In this document: in pieces, positions 36,958-49,424 of the stretch
How positions within the stretch are numbered: position 1 is the first letter of the stretch
Layout of the letters: each line of letters begins with the position of its first letter
NCBI GenBank assembly: GCA_030770535.1
Contig: JASVEC010000007.1
Coordinates: 558,001-622,000 of the forward strand
Origin: Batkoa obscura
Lineage: Eukaryota > Entomophthoromycota > Entomophthoromycetes > Entomophthorales > Batkoaceae
Direction: 5' to 3'
DNA: 64,000 nucleotides
Notes under the pieces: generated by a model
What the model saw: only the letters and a program-made list of their open reading frames with translations
What the model was told of the DNA's origin: nothing
The model's database searches: none
Position numbers and translations under genes: made by a program

Positions 36958-37258
36958 TGTAGAATTTTATTTTTTAAAAAACAAAGATTTTTAAATCAAA
37001 CTAATCAGCTTTTAAGTGATTTGAGGAATTTAAAATTACTGCACATTTTAAAATCATTCTAAATGTGTCATAGTAGAATTTTCTTTAATAAAGTTAGTAT
37101 ACTCTAAATTATTTAATATTATAAACTGTTAAATTATTTTACAATATATCTTTTTATTTATCGTATTAAAATTAATGTTAAAAAACTGAATAGATTAATA
37201 TAAGGTAGGCATATTATGCCACATCATCAAACTTTTAAAGCAAATACCCTCTTTCAAA
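36958..37258. other. Spacer upstream of alanyl-tRNA synthetase
   Basis: AT-rich sequence between the AlaRS start and the stop of the next minus-strand gene. No feature seen beyond expected promoter and 3' flank. Confidence 0.5.
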
Positions 37259-40200
37259 TTACGCCGAATGCTTGTTACATAACCAAGCATGCCATATAGG
37301 CTGAATACCACGCGGTGTCTCACTTTTGTGATTAAAAGCGGTACATTTACGGTAACTTACTCCTAAGACTAAATTTTCATTCATACCCATATTATCCTGT
37401 ATAAACATTCTAGTTTCTTTTAAAGCAAGGTGTCGAGTACTAAGAAGTGCCTCTTGTGCTCTATTGATCCAGAATGAGATCCAGTTTAAATCTTCTTCAT
37501 CTTCACTGATTCCTCGAGAATTGAACATTTCTAGCGCTGCTGTTGTAATAGAGAAATCTGCTGACTTGTGGGAAGAGCAGAACGATTCAATAACACAACT
37601 GAGCTTCTCAAAGTAAGTTACAAGATCCTTTTCATTGGACGATACAATTATATTAATGACATCTGGATGAGCGTTTCCTAGTATCTTTGAGTCTGAATAA
37701 AAGGAGCATAATTGAGAGACTATTGATAAAAGTGGCCCAGCACTACCAATAAAGTCGTGAGGTCTATTAAGTGGAATACCTGGGTGATTTGTAAAGTGGA
37801 TACTTAAAGAATCTTCACATAAGAAATGGATCCTGAAAGTTTCATGATTCCATTTATTTGGGTCCATCCAGGTATTCCCACAGTTCATTGTTGGTAAGAC
37901 CATGACAAGGCGTGGTGCTTGTATTTCGCTTGTAGCAACTACTTGCTTACGAAGGGATGCCGCAAGTGAAAAAAGTTCTGGTGATAAGGGCTCTCTGTAA
38001 ACTATAAATTTATCAGTTGATATGTTGGGGGAGAAGCTAGGCAATGACTTGCATTGCAAAAGAAAATCTGAATCTAGGATATCAGAAGTGGTACTTCGTT
38101 TTAAGGGATTCTGATTTAAAAGTGATCTTATTGCATCTGAAGCTTCAATCGGAAGTTGATTTACTTCTGGAAGGGTTAATGTACCTTCTGAATCCCAATA
38201 AATTCCCTTTGAGATGAGATTTTTAGCATTATCAGAATTTAATAGTTTTAATATATCTATTTCTGGAGTTCCAACACCCATATATGGCTTACGAACATAC
38301 AACTCCTAATACATATCAATAAAATATTAAATTAAATATTAAATAAACTTACATAGATAAAACAACCAAGTGCCCATACATCCATAGCAGGAGTTGCCGA
38401 AATTAGATTAGTTGAGCTTTTTAAGAAAAGTGAAGCAAGTTCAGGAGGACAATAGCGTGGGGGTTTGGATCCTTTAACTATATCGCCTTCAATTAAACAA
38501 CGATCAATACGAGTAAGCATAATCCTATTTGAAATAGAATCACCGGAAAAACATAAATCGATGGGTTGGAGATCTGAAATAACAACTCCTCTTGCATGAC
38601 AGAAACTCAATAGCTGTGCTACTTGTTTAACAATCATTCGAAGGTCATCATCAGATAATGGATATTTTTGTTTACGCAATAAATCGGTAAGTCCCATTCC
38701 AGATGCTGAGTGTGTAATTGCATAGCAAGGCTTGTTCGGTGTATCAGATAAAGTATAGGTTTCTTTAATATGAGGTACATAGGGACCTTCTAAAATTTGA
38801 AGCATTTCAATCTCCTTTTCCCAAAGGGCCTTACTTAAATAAATGAGTATTGTTACTGAGTTAGAAGAGGATACTTCTAGTGCAGTAGTGGCGAACACAT
38901 CTTCTCTAGCAAATACTATAGGGGAAGTCATTTGATAAAAGTTACCTAATTTTTTGGCCAAAAGTGGTTCTAAGCTTAAATTTAGAGTATAAGGTAAGGA
39001 ACGCTGTGAGAAACCTGAATTAGAAATTGGATTTGATTGAATATTTGACATGCTTTGGAACAATTGAGTAGATTCTTGCCCTTCCCTAAGATTTGAATGT
39101 GTTCTTGAAATTACTATATCTTCTCTATATGGCCAATTTTGTATCGAACTGGTCGGTGTAGATAATTCATCTGGTGATCTAGAAAAAAGATTACTACTAT
39201 CGACAGTACGCCCTAAGTGTGATATTCTTTCAAGTGGGCTCATTCTTTCATCATTTTGTCTGTTTGACGTTGTACGAAACAAATTTGTATCAATTGAAAG
39301 TTGGGGTGTAGCATTATGAGGAAGGGTCTTTGAAGGAAAGTAATCTATAGTTGGTGAAGCGGGCTCAGCCAAGGAGGGTTCTTTAAGTTCCTGTGATATG
39401 CTTCTGGTATGATTTATCGTACTAGCAATATTTTCGCTTCTTTTTGAATCTAATGGGGAAAGAGGCCTCATGAATTTGATTGGGACTGGTGTAACAGAAC
39501 TAGTAGCATCATCTTTACCTGAAAACATGCTATAGGATGTACCATCGATCATGTCCCATTTATCGTTATTATCGTTATCGTCTTCATTTCTACTAACAGG
39601 GCGAGAAATCACTCGTGGTGTAGAAAGTAGCTTTGACTCAGAAGATGATTTTATTGGACTTAAATATTGGCCATTTATACTTGGAGTATTTGAATCATGG
39701 GCTGAGTATTGTGAATAACGTCCAGGTGTACCTATATTAGAATCTGGGAAAGTAGGTTGCATTAAATTGTTATGATTCGCATTGCTTTTATCACTTATTG
39801 ATTTATCACCTTCTTTTTGATGTTTCTTGTTTTTTCTACGCCAGTGCCTTAAGCCCACTCCAATTATAGCCCCCATCATAAGAACTCCAAACAAAGCACT
39901 CACAATAGCTATTATAATGGTATTATTAGATGAAGTCCCAGAACTATCAGTGGTTCCACTATCACCACCGTCATTAGGATCGTCTACCTCTGTAGCATTA
40001 GGATCAGTTAATGCAGACCAGTTCCAATTGGTGGTATCAAGTTTATAAACAGCTGTACTAGAGGTTCCAACACCACCATAGATATATATATTCTTACCAT
40101 CATCAGCTGCTGTATGTCCCATTAAATTCGAGGGTCTAGATTCAGATCCAAAAGTTGATTGTTTTTTCCATTCCAACTGGAAAGTTTGAGTGTTCCAATT

Positions 40201-41094
40201 GCTCATATCGAGAGTGTAAACTGATAGCAAATTAGGTTTCCAATCAAGACCGCCTCCTCCAATTAGAACAGCTTTGTCACCTATACATGATAAAGTTGCT
40301 CCTATTCTAGAACCTGGATTGTTTACTAAGGCAGGATAATCAAATTTAGTTTGAGCATTAAAAACTATTGCCTCTGTTATTGAAAACGTTTGAATTCTTT
40401 CCTCGAATTTTGTGCCATCATATCCTCCATAAACTATAACAACCGATTTATCTTTCATATAACATGACGAATGAAAAGCAACAGGTTGGCTATTCATAGA
40501 AACCGACCATTCAACTCTATCTATTTGATAGGATGAAAGGATTTCAGTTGCTTTGTTACCAGGCTTCCCACTTGAATCCGGGACAATGCCTCCATATAGT
40601 AACAATCGTTCTTTTGTTGACATTAATGTTGCGCCTATACGTACTGGGTCCTTTAATGGGAAAGTAGGTGAATTACTAGAATTAGTCCATGTCCATTTAT
40701 CAGTGTTTAATGACAGTATTGGGATGTTTTGTTTCGATAAATCTGAAGCTGCTGTAAAAGTATGTACATAGTTTGAGCTTGTTACTGAAGAGTGAAATTT
40801 CATTGGGTATGTCGTTTTTCCTGCTTTTAATTTGTACCATGTGCTTTGGGTTAGATTAAAAACCATTGTATCCCCATAAGGCTTTGCTGAATAAACATCA
40901 GCTGTCGGGTCTATACCACCATGTATTATTAATTGGTTATTGACTATTGCTGAAGAGTGAAGAGCTAAAGGCTTTGGCTTAGCTTTTACAAGTTTTAAAG
41001 AATCTTGAGAAAGTATTGGAGTTATTGATATAAAAAATGAATAAATTAAAACGGAAAGGCCATTTATCTTTGATTTTATTAGAGCTGAAAACAT
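37259..41094 (-). CDS. Kelch-repeat, single-pass membrane protein with kinase-like cytoplasmic domain
   Basis: Two exons, 41094-38353 and 38305-37259, 1262 aa. Order: signal peptide (MFSALIKSKINGLSVLIYSF.., about residues 1-29), Kelch propeller with recurring glycine pairs (LIIHGGIDP, LLLYGGIVP, VVIVYGGYDG, AVLIGGGG, NIYIYGGVG; about 40-360), acidic Gly/Ser linker, one transmembrane helix (IIIAIVSALFGVLMMGAIIG, about 390-415) with a basic RHWRRKNKKHQK stop-transfer, a Ser/Pro/Asn-rich cytoplasmic linker, then a kinase-like fold from about 700. There HARGVVISDLQPIDLCF replaces the HRD loop (Asp kept, Arg and the metal-binding Asn changed), no DFG is seen (LTRIDRC in its place) and the VAIK Lys is not evident, while PPRYCPPELA and DVWALGCFIY match APE and the F helix. 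It is probably a pseudokinase receptor. Ligand unknown. Confidence 0.85.
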
Positions 41095-43168
41095 TGTTAG
41101 TTTTGGTGTTAGATTGATTCTATTAATTATTTTAACAAAAATCTCAAGAAATATTAATTATAGTATATTTGTGAACAGCTAATATTGCATTTGGATTTTG
41201 GGATGCTATTGCTATTTAACTTATTCCTAGAAGCTATCTTTAAGTTGTATTATTGAGATTAAATGTCCTAAGCCCTTTAAAAATAGAAAATAGATAAGAT
41301 ATTATTAGATTTAATTAAGGGTAAAAAGCTGACAATGTTCTTGGTTTACTTGATTTGTAAATCCAGCTCTAGCTTAAATTTTATTGGTGAATACCCTCAT
41401 TAATCCACTAAAATAGGAATTAATTGTGGTAATAAAAACTAATTAGAAAGCGTCTTTTAATAGAACTAAAATTAGAAATTTTATTAGACCAAATCGCTTA
41501 GAACTCATCAAAGCTATTGGTTGAAAATTAGCTTTAAAATCACATGAACCCCACAGAATCTGATTTCAACATGTTTTCTGCTGTTAAAATTTGGTGTAAA
41601 ATTAATACATGGTAAAAAGTCTTTTGTGGAGAATATATTTAAATATTGCCAAGCATGTAATAAAATTAATAGTAACATAAACTTTTAATATCTTTAAAAT
41701 ATACAAAAGATATAAGCTTATTCAATATAATAAAAGCGTATAAAAATTAAAGATTTGGAGCTAGTATAAAACCAACAACTTTTTCTTCTTTTTCTTTTTA
41801 AGATCTTTTAAATGGTAGAATGAGAACGTTTTGCTTATGTTTTATCTTTAGTATGGATTGTAATATTTGATGAATACTAAGCAATGGATTATAAATAGAA
41901 TAACTATCAATAATATTCTAATGACTAAACTTCACATTAAAAGGAATGAAATTTCTTACTATAATAACAGTAAGACACAGCTTAAAGATTAACTTATGTT
42001 ATATAACAATATTTGAATATCGATTATATTTTAATAGGATTTATCGAACTTTAAAAGAATAAATGTGATGTATCATTTCAAATATTAAATCTTAGTTTAA
42101 TCTATTTTTAGAAAGTTTCAACCTTAAAATAAAATTTACTAAATTTATTTTAGAATTATGGTGATTTTTTAAGTTAAAATAATGCCAGTAGTTTTATATT
42201 ACCAAAACTGTGTAATTTGAGCGATTTTTCAAATATCGAAGTCAATGTTAAGTAAAAGTATTATATGTCATAGTATAAATAAAATCCAAGTTTCAAGCTA
42301 TCTTTTACATTTGATTAGATTTTTCAAAAAGAACATTGATGGCGGATATGGACGTTTAAAATTAAATGTTTACATTAGCTATTTTGTCTGAAATGTACAT
42401 ATGATCATAACTTTTACTACTGGTGTGTTTTTATTAAGATCATTTGACAATTAATACAAACATATATAATAAGCATGGTTAGTATGTTTAATAGTATGTC
42501 ATAAATAACATTTTTGTGACGGTTCTAGTAATGTTCTAAAAGTATATTATTTAAAATTAAATCACATATATGAAGAGAAATAAAAGTTATACAAAATTTC
42601 ACAATGCAGATACGCTTTTATATATTATATGAAAAATTATTGGTAAAAAATTATTTATTAAACGTGTGTACATTACTTATATCAATTATATTACTCAACA
42701 ATCTTTAGATACAATGAATTGTTATTATTAATTAAGATATATGCTGTTTTATTGAAAATATAGAACACTAATTTTAATAGATATATTATTTTATAATCTA
42801 AGATTAAAATAATCTTATAGTATTACTTGCTCAATATTAAAAGTATTTTCGCCACAAAGATAATGGGTTTATATTGTATGAAAAAAAGTAGCTTTGAAAG
42901 TAAAATAAATTGATATTTTGAAATATATTTAAATTTTTCAAAATAATAGTTTTACAGCTGCTGCAGCTCTATTGTACCCCAATTAACTGTTTATTCAATA
43001 ACAAAATTCTGCTAAAATAGGTTAAAATAAAAGATTAGGCATGAAAAAAATCAAACAAATAAGTAAGTGGCTCTAAAAATTACCGCAAACCAAGTTACAA
43101 TATAGCTGGAGCAGCTGTATAGTGAAGTGACTTTAGTCATTAAAAATAAAGACACAATAATTAAGTTT
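41095..43168. other. Gene-free region with one inverted-repeat element
   Basis: About 2 kb upstream of the Kelch receptor gene. Only the short TIR element at 42954-43119 is supported; the rest is AT-rich without convincing frames. Confidence 0.5.
42954..43119. mobile_element. Short TIR element with ACAGCTGCT ends (MITE-like)
   Basis: The left end ACAGCTGCTGCAGCTCTATT at 42954 is matched by an inverted right end, AATATAGCTGGAGCAGCTGT, ending at 43119; the terminal inverted repeats are about 23 bp with two mismatches. Total 166 bp, no coding capacity. A TAGT string lies near both flanks, but a clean target duplication is not certain. It is 49 bp outside copy 2 of the long-inverted-arm element. 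Confidence 0.6.
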
Positions 43169-44281
43169 TGTGAAAGTTGGTACTCAGTGGTAGGAGTTAA
43201 AAGTAGCTCTAGTTTAATTAACTGGCCGTAAGTCGAAAGGTCTTAGTTTGTGTAACTAAGATAGACTTAAATTGATAGGAATAGTACACAATAGGCTATG
43301 AACTATGTAAAACAAATAGAATAGAAAATACTACTGTAAAATTTGCGTAAGATATTGTCAGAAAGACTCTGTGGCTTTATTAATGGTACGATATTAGGGA
43401 ATAATTCAATCAAAAAGCCTCGAGTTATCATGTTGAAGAATCTCTTTTATACTCCAACAAGTATGGATATCAAAATGAGAGGATGATATTCTCTGCAATG
43501 TGAAGTTAGAAATTCTCACAACAAACCAAAATAAGGGGCTCTAACTTGATTGTGCTTGAACTTGAGAACACAACAACTTAAATGATTGATTATGTTATAA
43601 TCCATCCGAGAGCTGATAAAGCAATATTTCACAATTTATGCTAAAATGTTCTAAATGTCAAACAAAAATACGTTTAAACAAATGGAAAAATTTGCAGCTA
43701 AATATTAAGCAAAGATTTATTTTTAATTATAATTTTATAATTTATTACAATTCAATTTATAGTAGTTTTAAAACTAAATATTTGTTAATTTGGTTTTTTA
43801 AAACTTAATCTTTATATTAACTTAATTTTGACTTTAAACAAACTGTTAATTAAATTGCAACATATTTACAAAGCTGTAATTAAGAATAAATCTTTGCTTA
43901 ATACTTAGTTGCAAATTTATTATTTATTTAAAATTTATTTTTATTTTTATTTTTATTTTTAAATAAATTATTTACTATTAACTTATCTTAATAAATACAA
44001 TTTTTATAATATTGTAATGCAAACTTATTATAAGTATAAAAGTCACATTATTTTCAAAATTATTATATTTTAATTAAAAACATTTTAAATAAAATAATAT
44101 AAACTGTTATATATGAGGATGTCCAAATTAGTTTCAGAATTTACTTAAAAAGTAATTTAAATTTGCAAGTCCTTAATGTATAATTAGCTAAATTTAAAAA
44201 ACTTAAAATTAAATTAAAAAATTTAACTTGGACTTATTTCAATTGTTTATTTTTTTTAAATAGTTAAAAAATTTAATTATA

Positions 44282-44377
44282 TGTGGATTTTTTTTTGGTT
44301 TCATCACTCCATTTTTTAAGCGCTATTTAAGTGGAAAAATTACTAGTAAAATTCTTAAACAAAAAAATACATCCTCA
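44282..44377 (-). mobile_element. TGGGG-family MITE in the element core
   Basis: Reverse-oriented copy, TGTGGATTTTTTTTTGG left and ACATCCTCA right, flanked by TA on both sides. It is slightly shorter than the 100-bp norm. Confidence 0.7.
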
Positions 44378-44597
44378 TATATAATATATAAATATATAGC
44401 TATTTGATTTTATTTTTTATTTAAAAAAAAACACAAGCTTTTATAATTAAACTTCAAAATGGAATTTTTAAAAGTTTTAATACAATAATGTGAAATATCG
44501 CTTGATTAGCTCTAGGATTGATTATAATATAATAGTCAATTCAGAGTTCCTTATATAGATTTGTTGTGAGAATTGCTACCACTTGATCACGAAGAGC

Positions 44598-44795
44598 TTA
44601 TTGTCCACGTTTTAATGTCCATACTTGCCAACTATAATAAGGAATAACTACTATAATATTTCTTATATATAGCCACCTAGTTGGAGTATAAAAGAGATTC
44701 TTCAACATGATAACTCGAGGCTTTTTAACTGAATTACTCCCTGATATCGTACCATTAATAAGGCCACTGAGTCTTTCTGACAATATCTTACGCAA
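44598..44795 (-). CDS. Conserved short frame in the X arm of the element
   Basis: 65 codons starting MRKILSERLSGLINGTISGS and ending YYSWQVWTLKRGQ at a TAA. The same frame, with a closely related sequence, is open in the X arm of copy 3 (59478-59666) and in that of copy 4, but not in copy 1. I do not recognise the peptide. It could be the remnant of a longer gene of the parent element or a chance frame kept by recent copying. Confidence 0.3.
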   Translation of the reverse strand: MRKILSERLSGLINGTISGSNSVKKPRVIMLKNLFYTPTRWLYIRNIIVVIPYYSWQVWTLKRGQ

Positions 44796-45528
44796 ATTTT
44801 ACAGTAGTATTTTCTATTCTATTTGTTTTACATAGTTTGTAGCTTATTACGTATTATTCCTATTAAGTTAAGTCTATCTTAGTTACATAAACTAATACCG
44901 TTCGACTCAAGGCAAGTTAATCAACCAAGAACTGCTTTTAACTCCTACCACTGAGTACCAACCTTCACAGATATTAAAACCTGTTTATAGTTTTTAAATT
45001 TAAATAAAACCTCAAATGCGTTTAAAAAAATTAATAGTTTTAAATACAAAGCTTTATATAAAGCATTAAAATATAAAATTTTACTATTTTAGTAGCTTTT
45101 TTTAATATTAATTTTAAGTGTTAGTTTTAAATTTATGTTATAATAAAAAAAATATATAACTTAAATTAATATAATAATTATATTAAGCAGTAAAAGTCTA
45201 TTTTTATTTAAAATTAAGCAAGTGTATTTATATATTTAAAAAAACAAGTATTAAAAAAAACTAATTTAACTAAAAAAAATAAAATATTTTTATATTGTTT
45301 ATTTTATAAAAGCAGAAAATTCAATTTTTAAAAATGTCAATTTATACTAAAATTAAACAGTTTATTATTTTATTTAATAGCTTTTATTTTAAATAGCTTT
45401 TTAAAATAATGCTTATTAATTTAAATTAGCAGTAAATGTTAATTTATAGAATTTTTTATAAATTTAACTATAATTGTATTTTCTAATTTTTTTTACCTTC
45501 ATTTATTCAAATAACAGTGTTTTCTATA

Positions 45529-45629
45529 TGGGGATGTATTTTTGTGTTTAAGAATTTTACTAACAATCTTTCCACTCAAATAGTGCTTAAAAAATGGAAA
45601 AAATAATGAAACCAAAAAAAACACCCCCA
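45529..45629 (+). mobile_element. TGGGG-family MITE, well-preserved copy
   Basis: Starts TGGGGATGTATTTTTGTG, ends ACACCCCCA, with TA at 45527-45528 and 45630-45631. Confidence 0.85.
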
Positions 45630-45635
45630 TATAGC

Positions 45636-45695
45636 TTTTTATTTTATTTTATTTTATTTTATTTTATTTTATTTTATTTTATTTTATTTTATTTA
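45636..45695. repeat. (TTTTA)n microsatellite
   Basis: About eleven consecutive near-perfect 5-bp units directly beside the MITE at 45529-45629. Confidence 0.9.
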
Positions 45696-46520
45696 TATTT
45701 AATAATTAGTAAAAAAAATAAATACATTATCAATCCTCACAACAAACTTGGCTTAAGTAAAAAATAACCTCAAAATTAAAAGCTACATAGTAATTTCAAA
45801 AGTATCCTAATATTTTATTTTAAAGGTAAAGTAGGTAATTGATTATAATAGCAATTTTATTTTTTCACCTTTTTCTTTAAAACCAAGCATTATTTTGTAC
45901 ACTGCAATTTATCATCCTTACCGAATTTTTTTATCAGAATTTCAGATTACTATAGAAATTACTTAGCATTAAAAAATTAATTAATTGAATTTATACATTG
46001 AAATTATAACACTAAAAAATCCCATATAAAACACATAATTTTATATTGTTTATATTTAATACTAAATAAAAAACAAAAATATACTTGAAGCCAACTGCAA
46101 TAAACATAACTTATTAATTAACAAAATAGCCTTAAATTAAAATTATTAAAATTTAAAAATTTATTGAAGCTTATACAATGGGATTATTCAAAAGTTCTAT
46201 ATAAAATATATGTTTTTATATTATATATATTTAGTAGTAAATAGATATAAGAATACACTAGCCATCAACAATAAACTTGACTTACTAAGCAACAACACAG
46301 CCTTAATATTTAAAATAAAATAAAGAGTAAATGTTTAAATTTATAAGCTTAAAATTATAACTTTATAAAAATTCAATATAAAAATACATAGTTTAGATTC
46401 GTTTTTATTTGATACTTAAAAAAAAACAAATATAAAAACAACTAACATTATAAACCTTTGTTTACTAAATATATAATTAACTTCTTTATAAAATAAATTT
46501 TATTTCTCCCCTAAATAATA

Positions 46521-47630
46521 TTAATCTTCCATAGCATTATCATTATTTTCAGTATTTTGTTCAGTAGCTGGCAACTCTAAAGAATCGAGATAAGGAACAG
46601 TTTGATCATCTTCAAGGATAATAACATCTTCAGTTTGGCCAACAAGAGCAATAGATACATTTTTACTTGAAAGAGTTACATCATTTGGTAAAGTAGCTTG
46701 TAACGCTTGTAACGCATGTTTAATAAGTTCATCATCGGAAGCTAAAAAGTAGCTAAATTAAAAATTAGTTTTACTAACACTAAACTAAAACTTACCAGTA
46801 GGATAAGTATCTAAATGTTTTTCCAAATAAGTTTTTGCAGATTGACTACGAGCCCCTATTGACATAGCAAAATATTCAAAATTATTACCACTTGGACTAG
46901 ATTCATAAAGATGTGGACCAGTTTCCTATTAAATTTTAAACTTTAACTATTTTTTAAATTAATCCTATTTAAAATTACATCTTTTCCAATAACCAAAAAT
47001 CCAACACCATATGGGCGTCCACCATAACCTTGAGTATTGGCTTGTGCCTCTAAATTCTTTATTAGTTTAAATTCTTTCGATTCTATAATATTAATTTTAC
47101 TATCTCCTAATTGATTAATAATACGAGAAACTGGTAATGGACGATCATAAAGCATCTTTGATTTTAATGCTTCTGTACGCATATAACGGCTAAAATATAT
47201 ATTTAAAGCTGAAGAATAATGGATTTAATAATTATATTTACCTTAATACTCTAGCATCTGAAGTTAAACCAGCGATAGCAATAGCCATATGATCATCAAT
47301 TAAAATAATTTTTTTTTGATAACTAGCTAAATCATGAGGAGATCTCTGTTAACAAATTTTATTAATTTATCTATTAATTTATGAAATTTTAAAATCCCCC
47401 ATTCATCCACTATCATTCTATCCTCAACCATTATCATCTTCATCCATAATAAAAAAGTAAAAAAATAAAACAAAACTCACTTTTAAAGCAACCAAAACAG
47501 CACTTGATTTTGAACGGATACCAACCACAGCTGAACCTTGTTTTACAGCTTCCATAGCGTATTCTATTTGATGTAACCGACCTTGTGGACTCCATACAGT
47601 TACATCATTATCATATTGATTACGGAACAT
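46521..47630 (-). CDS. PSMA1: 20S proteasome subunit alpha type 1 (alpha6)
   Basis: Exons in transcript order: 47630-47481, 47345-47242, 47189-46979, 46925-46796, 46741-46521, giving 271 aa, normal for the family. The N terminus [20 protein letters not shown] then [13 protein letters not shown] is the proteasome alpha signature and matches PSMA1 (yeast Pre5) closely; [57 protein letters not shown] and [13 protein letters not shown] follow in order. The subunit is structural in the outer ring and has no active-site Thr. For exon 5, the correct acceptor is the AG at 46742-46743; the other nearby AG would bring in a stop at once. The C-terminal tail is acidic. It is divergent from an MRNIP-like gene 266 bp away, so a shared bidirectional promoter is likely. 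Confidence 0.95.
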
Positions 47631-47896
47631 TTTTTCGAAAAGCTTTGGTTAAATAGAAATTGGTAAATAGAGAAATAATAATATTGGGTTACAATATTAA
47701 TAGCACTTTTTTTGTTGACGTAAGATACATTAGCTTGGTTGAAATTGTAGAGTGATAATTGATAGCCTGTTATTTAGTCAATTTAAGGTGCTTAATTGGG
47801 TAGTAATTTGGACAAATTAAATGTTTGAATTTTAACAGTAGTAAAATTAAATAATAACAGCATTAACATAAATAAATTTATTTGCTATTTAACACT

Positions 47897-48497
47897 ATGC
47901 TCTTCCAAGTATTACAATGTGTGTATTGTAATATGTACCAAGTCCATCAGGTAAGTGTTTCCCCAAAATTATCCTTAGCTACTTAAAATAAGTCATTAAT
48001 TTCAAACTAAGTAGGAAAAAAAAGCGACAAAATTTAAGTGTAAAGTATGTAATCAAAATCAAAGTTATCAAAAAATTTTATTTGTAGGTAGTGGTAAAGA
48101 ATGTCGCCTAAAAGTACAAGAATTCAATGCTAGATTTATTACTGCTACTGAGCAATCAGGATTCACTCAAGTTAATGAAGCTACTGACCCATCAGGATTT
48201 ACTCAAGTGAAAGAAAGCACTCCTATTAATATTAGTGATTCTAATTCGGATACTGAGTTTACTGATATAAATAAAGAATTGGAAGCTAAAACCTTTGAAC
48301 AAGAATTAAAAAAACTACGAGGTGATAAATCTAAATCAGAATATAAACCAAAGATAACACAAACTAATAAAGAAGAAAAAACTCAATTATATGAGCCATA
48401 TAAATTGCCTACAAAAAAAGCGTCTAAATGGGATAAATATAAAGAACCAAAAGAGAAAAAAGAACATAATAAAAATGATAACTATTTATTCAAATAA
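47897..48497 (+). CDS. MRNIP: MRNIP-like small zinc-finger-type protein
   Basis: Two exons, 47897-47950 and 48015-48497, 178 aa. The N-terminal ~55 residues, MLFQVLQCVYCNMYQVHQ, then KKATKFKCKVCNQNQSYQKI and VGSGKECRLKVQEFN, match the domain of MRN-complex-interacting protein (human MRNIP: paired CxxC, QxHQVKK, CKxCxxKQS, GSGxDCR). Two CxxC pairs suggest a zinc ribbon. The rest is polar and charged, with a SKWDKYKEP segment near the C terminus that also resembles the conserved SKWxxFL-type motif of the family. In animals MRNIP binds MRE11-RAD50-NBS1 and supports ATM signalling; the role in fungi is not established to my knowledge, so function is inference. The second exon starts at 48015, the only nearby acceptor that keeps the Cys frame. 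It is divergent from PSMA1. Confidence 0.8.
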
Positions 48498-48543
48498 AAT
48501 AACATAAATTTAAACTGATTTTTATCTAACTTTTTTATTAATT

Positions 48544-49391
48544 TTATTCTTTTTTCATTTCATTAACAATTTGATCATCAAGTTCAACAATATCCCCATA
48601 TTTATTTCTTTTAATCATAGTGTCATTCATTTTTAAATCATTGAATTCCTGATTGACACTTCCATCGTTATTATTTTGACCTAATGTTTTTTCACGAATA
48701 GTATCCCAAGCATTACCACTCTCTTTAGTTTCAATTTTATTTTCTATTCCTACAGAAGCCCCATTTCTATCTACTCTTGCTTTATAATCTGGTGGTTGTA
48801 AAATAGGTAAACCTCTATTTTGACGTTCATTTTGAAATATTTCACTACAAAAAAAGATATAAAAAAAAATAACAAAAACTATTGTTGACTTACACTACTT
48901 CCTTAAATATGTTCTTTAATTTTTGTTGATCCGGCATTGATTTGATCGTTTTCATAGCGGAATTATACCCAGTTAAAAACCCAACTTGTGTACCAACAAA
49001 GGCAAATGCTATTATTATTAATTAATGTTTATTATATTTTCATAGTATTATATTTTTTTAAATTACCTGTTGACATCATTCCAATCCTGAGAAAATTAAC
49101 TGGTTTTTTTCTCAATGCTAAAAAAAACGGGTTACCATTGATTCCGATAAATTTTATCCAAAAACAATACTTACCTACCAAAACACCACCGAATGAACCA
49201 CCAACGGCCGCAAAGAATACTATGAAAAACACATCTTGTTACTCGAATTATAATTAAATTCAATTTTTAAACTCACCATGTTGTCTCACTTGATTTTTAG
49301 CTTTATCAAGTAATTCTTTTTCCTCTCGAGTTAATTCATATTTATCCAATACGGGTTGGATTTTAGTCATCATTTCATTTGCTTTATTCAT
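48544..49391 (-). CDS. Small two-pass membrane protein, possibly OCIA-like
   Basis: Exons in transcript order: 49391-49277, 49219-49175, 49117-49067, 49008-48894, 48844-48544, 208 aa. It starts MNKANEMMTKIQPVLDKYEL, then come two Gly-rich hydrophobic segments, VFFAAVGGSFGGVLV (about 39-53) and, after a basic LRKKPVNFLRIG turn, MMSTAFAFVGTQVGFLTGY (about 66-85), each split by introns, then a polar C-terminal half with ESGNAWDTIREKT and a charged end. Size and the two GxxxG-type helices after a short helical N terminus recall OCIA-domain proteins of mitochondria and endosomes, but the match is weak and I would not name it firmly. Exons 2 and 3 are just 45 and 51 nt. Confidence 0.7.
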
Positions 49392-49424
49392 TTGAGTTTA
49401 TTTATTTATTTTATCTAATATTAT

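Larger units (their letters stand above)
43169..44969. mobile_element. Long-inverted-arm element, copy 2 (Y arm left, X arm right)
   Basis: Left arm 43169-43633 (+, type Y, 465 bp), right arm 44489-44969 (-, type X, 481 bp). Outer ends TGTGAAAGTTGGTACTCAGT; inner ends CAATATTTCACA and its X-arm equivalent. Relative to copies 1 and 3, the Y and X arms are swapped, which means the whole element is inserted in the opposite orientation. The core (43634-44488) is AT-rich and carries a TGGGG MITE at 44282-44377. The X arm holds an open frame of 65 codons. Confidence 0.65.
44970..46520. other. Gene-free AT-rich region with MITE and microsatellite
   Basis: Very AT-rich 1.5 kb. A TGGGG MITE at 45529-45629 is followed at once by a TTTTA microsatellite (45636-45695). 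No convincing frame. Confidence 0.55.
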
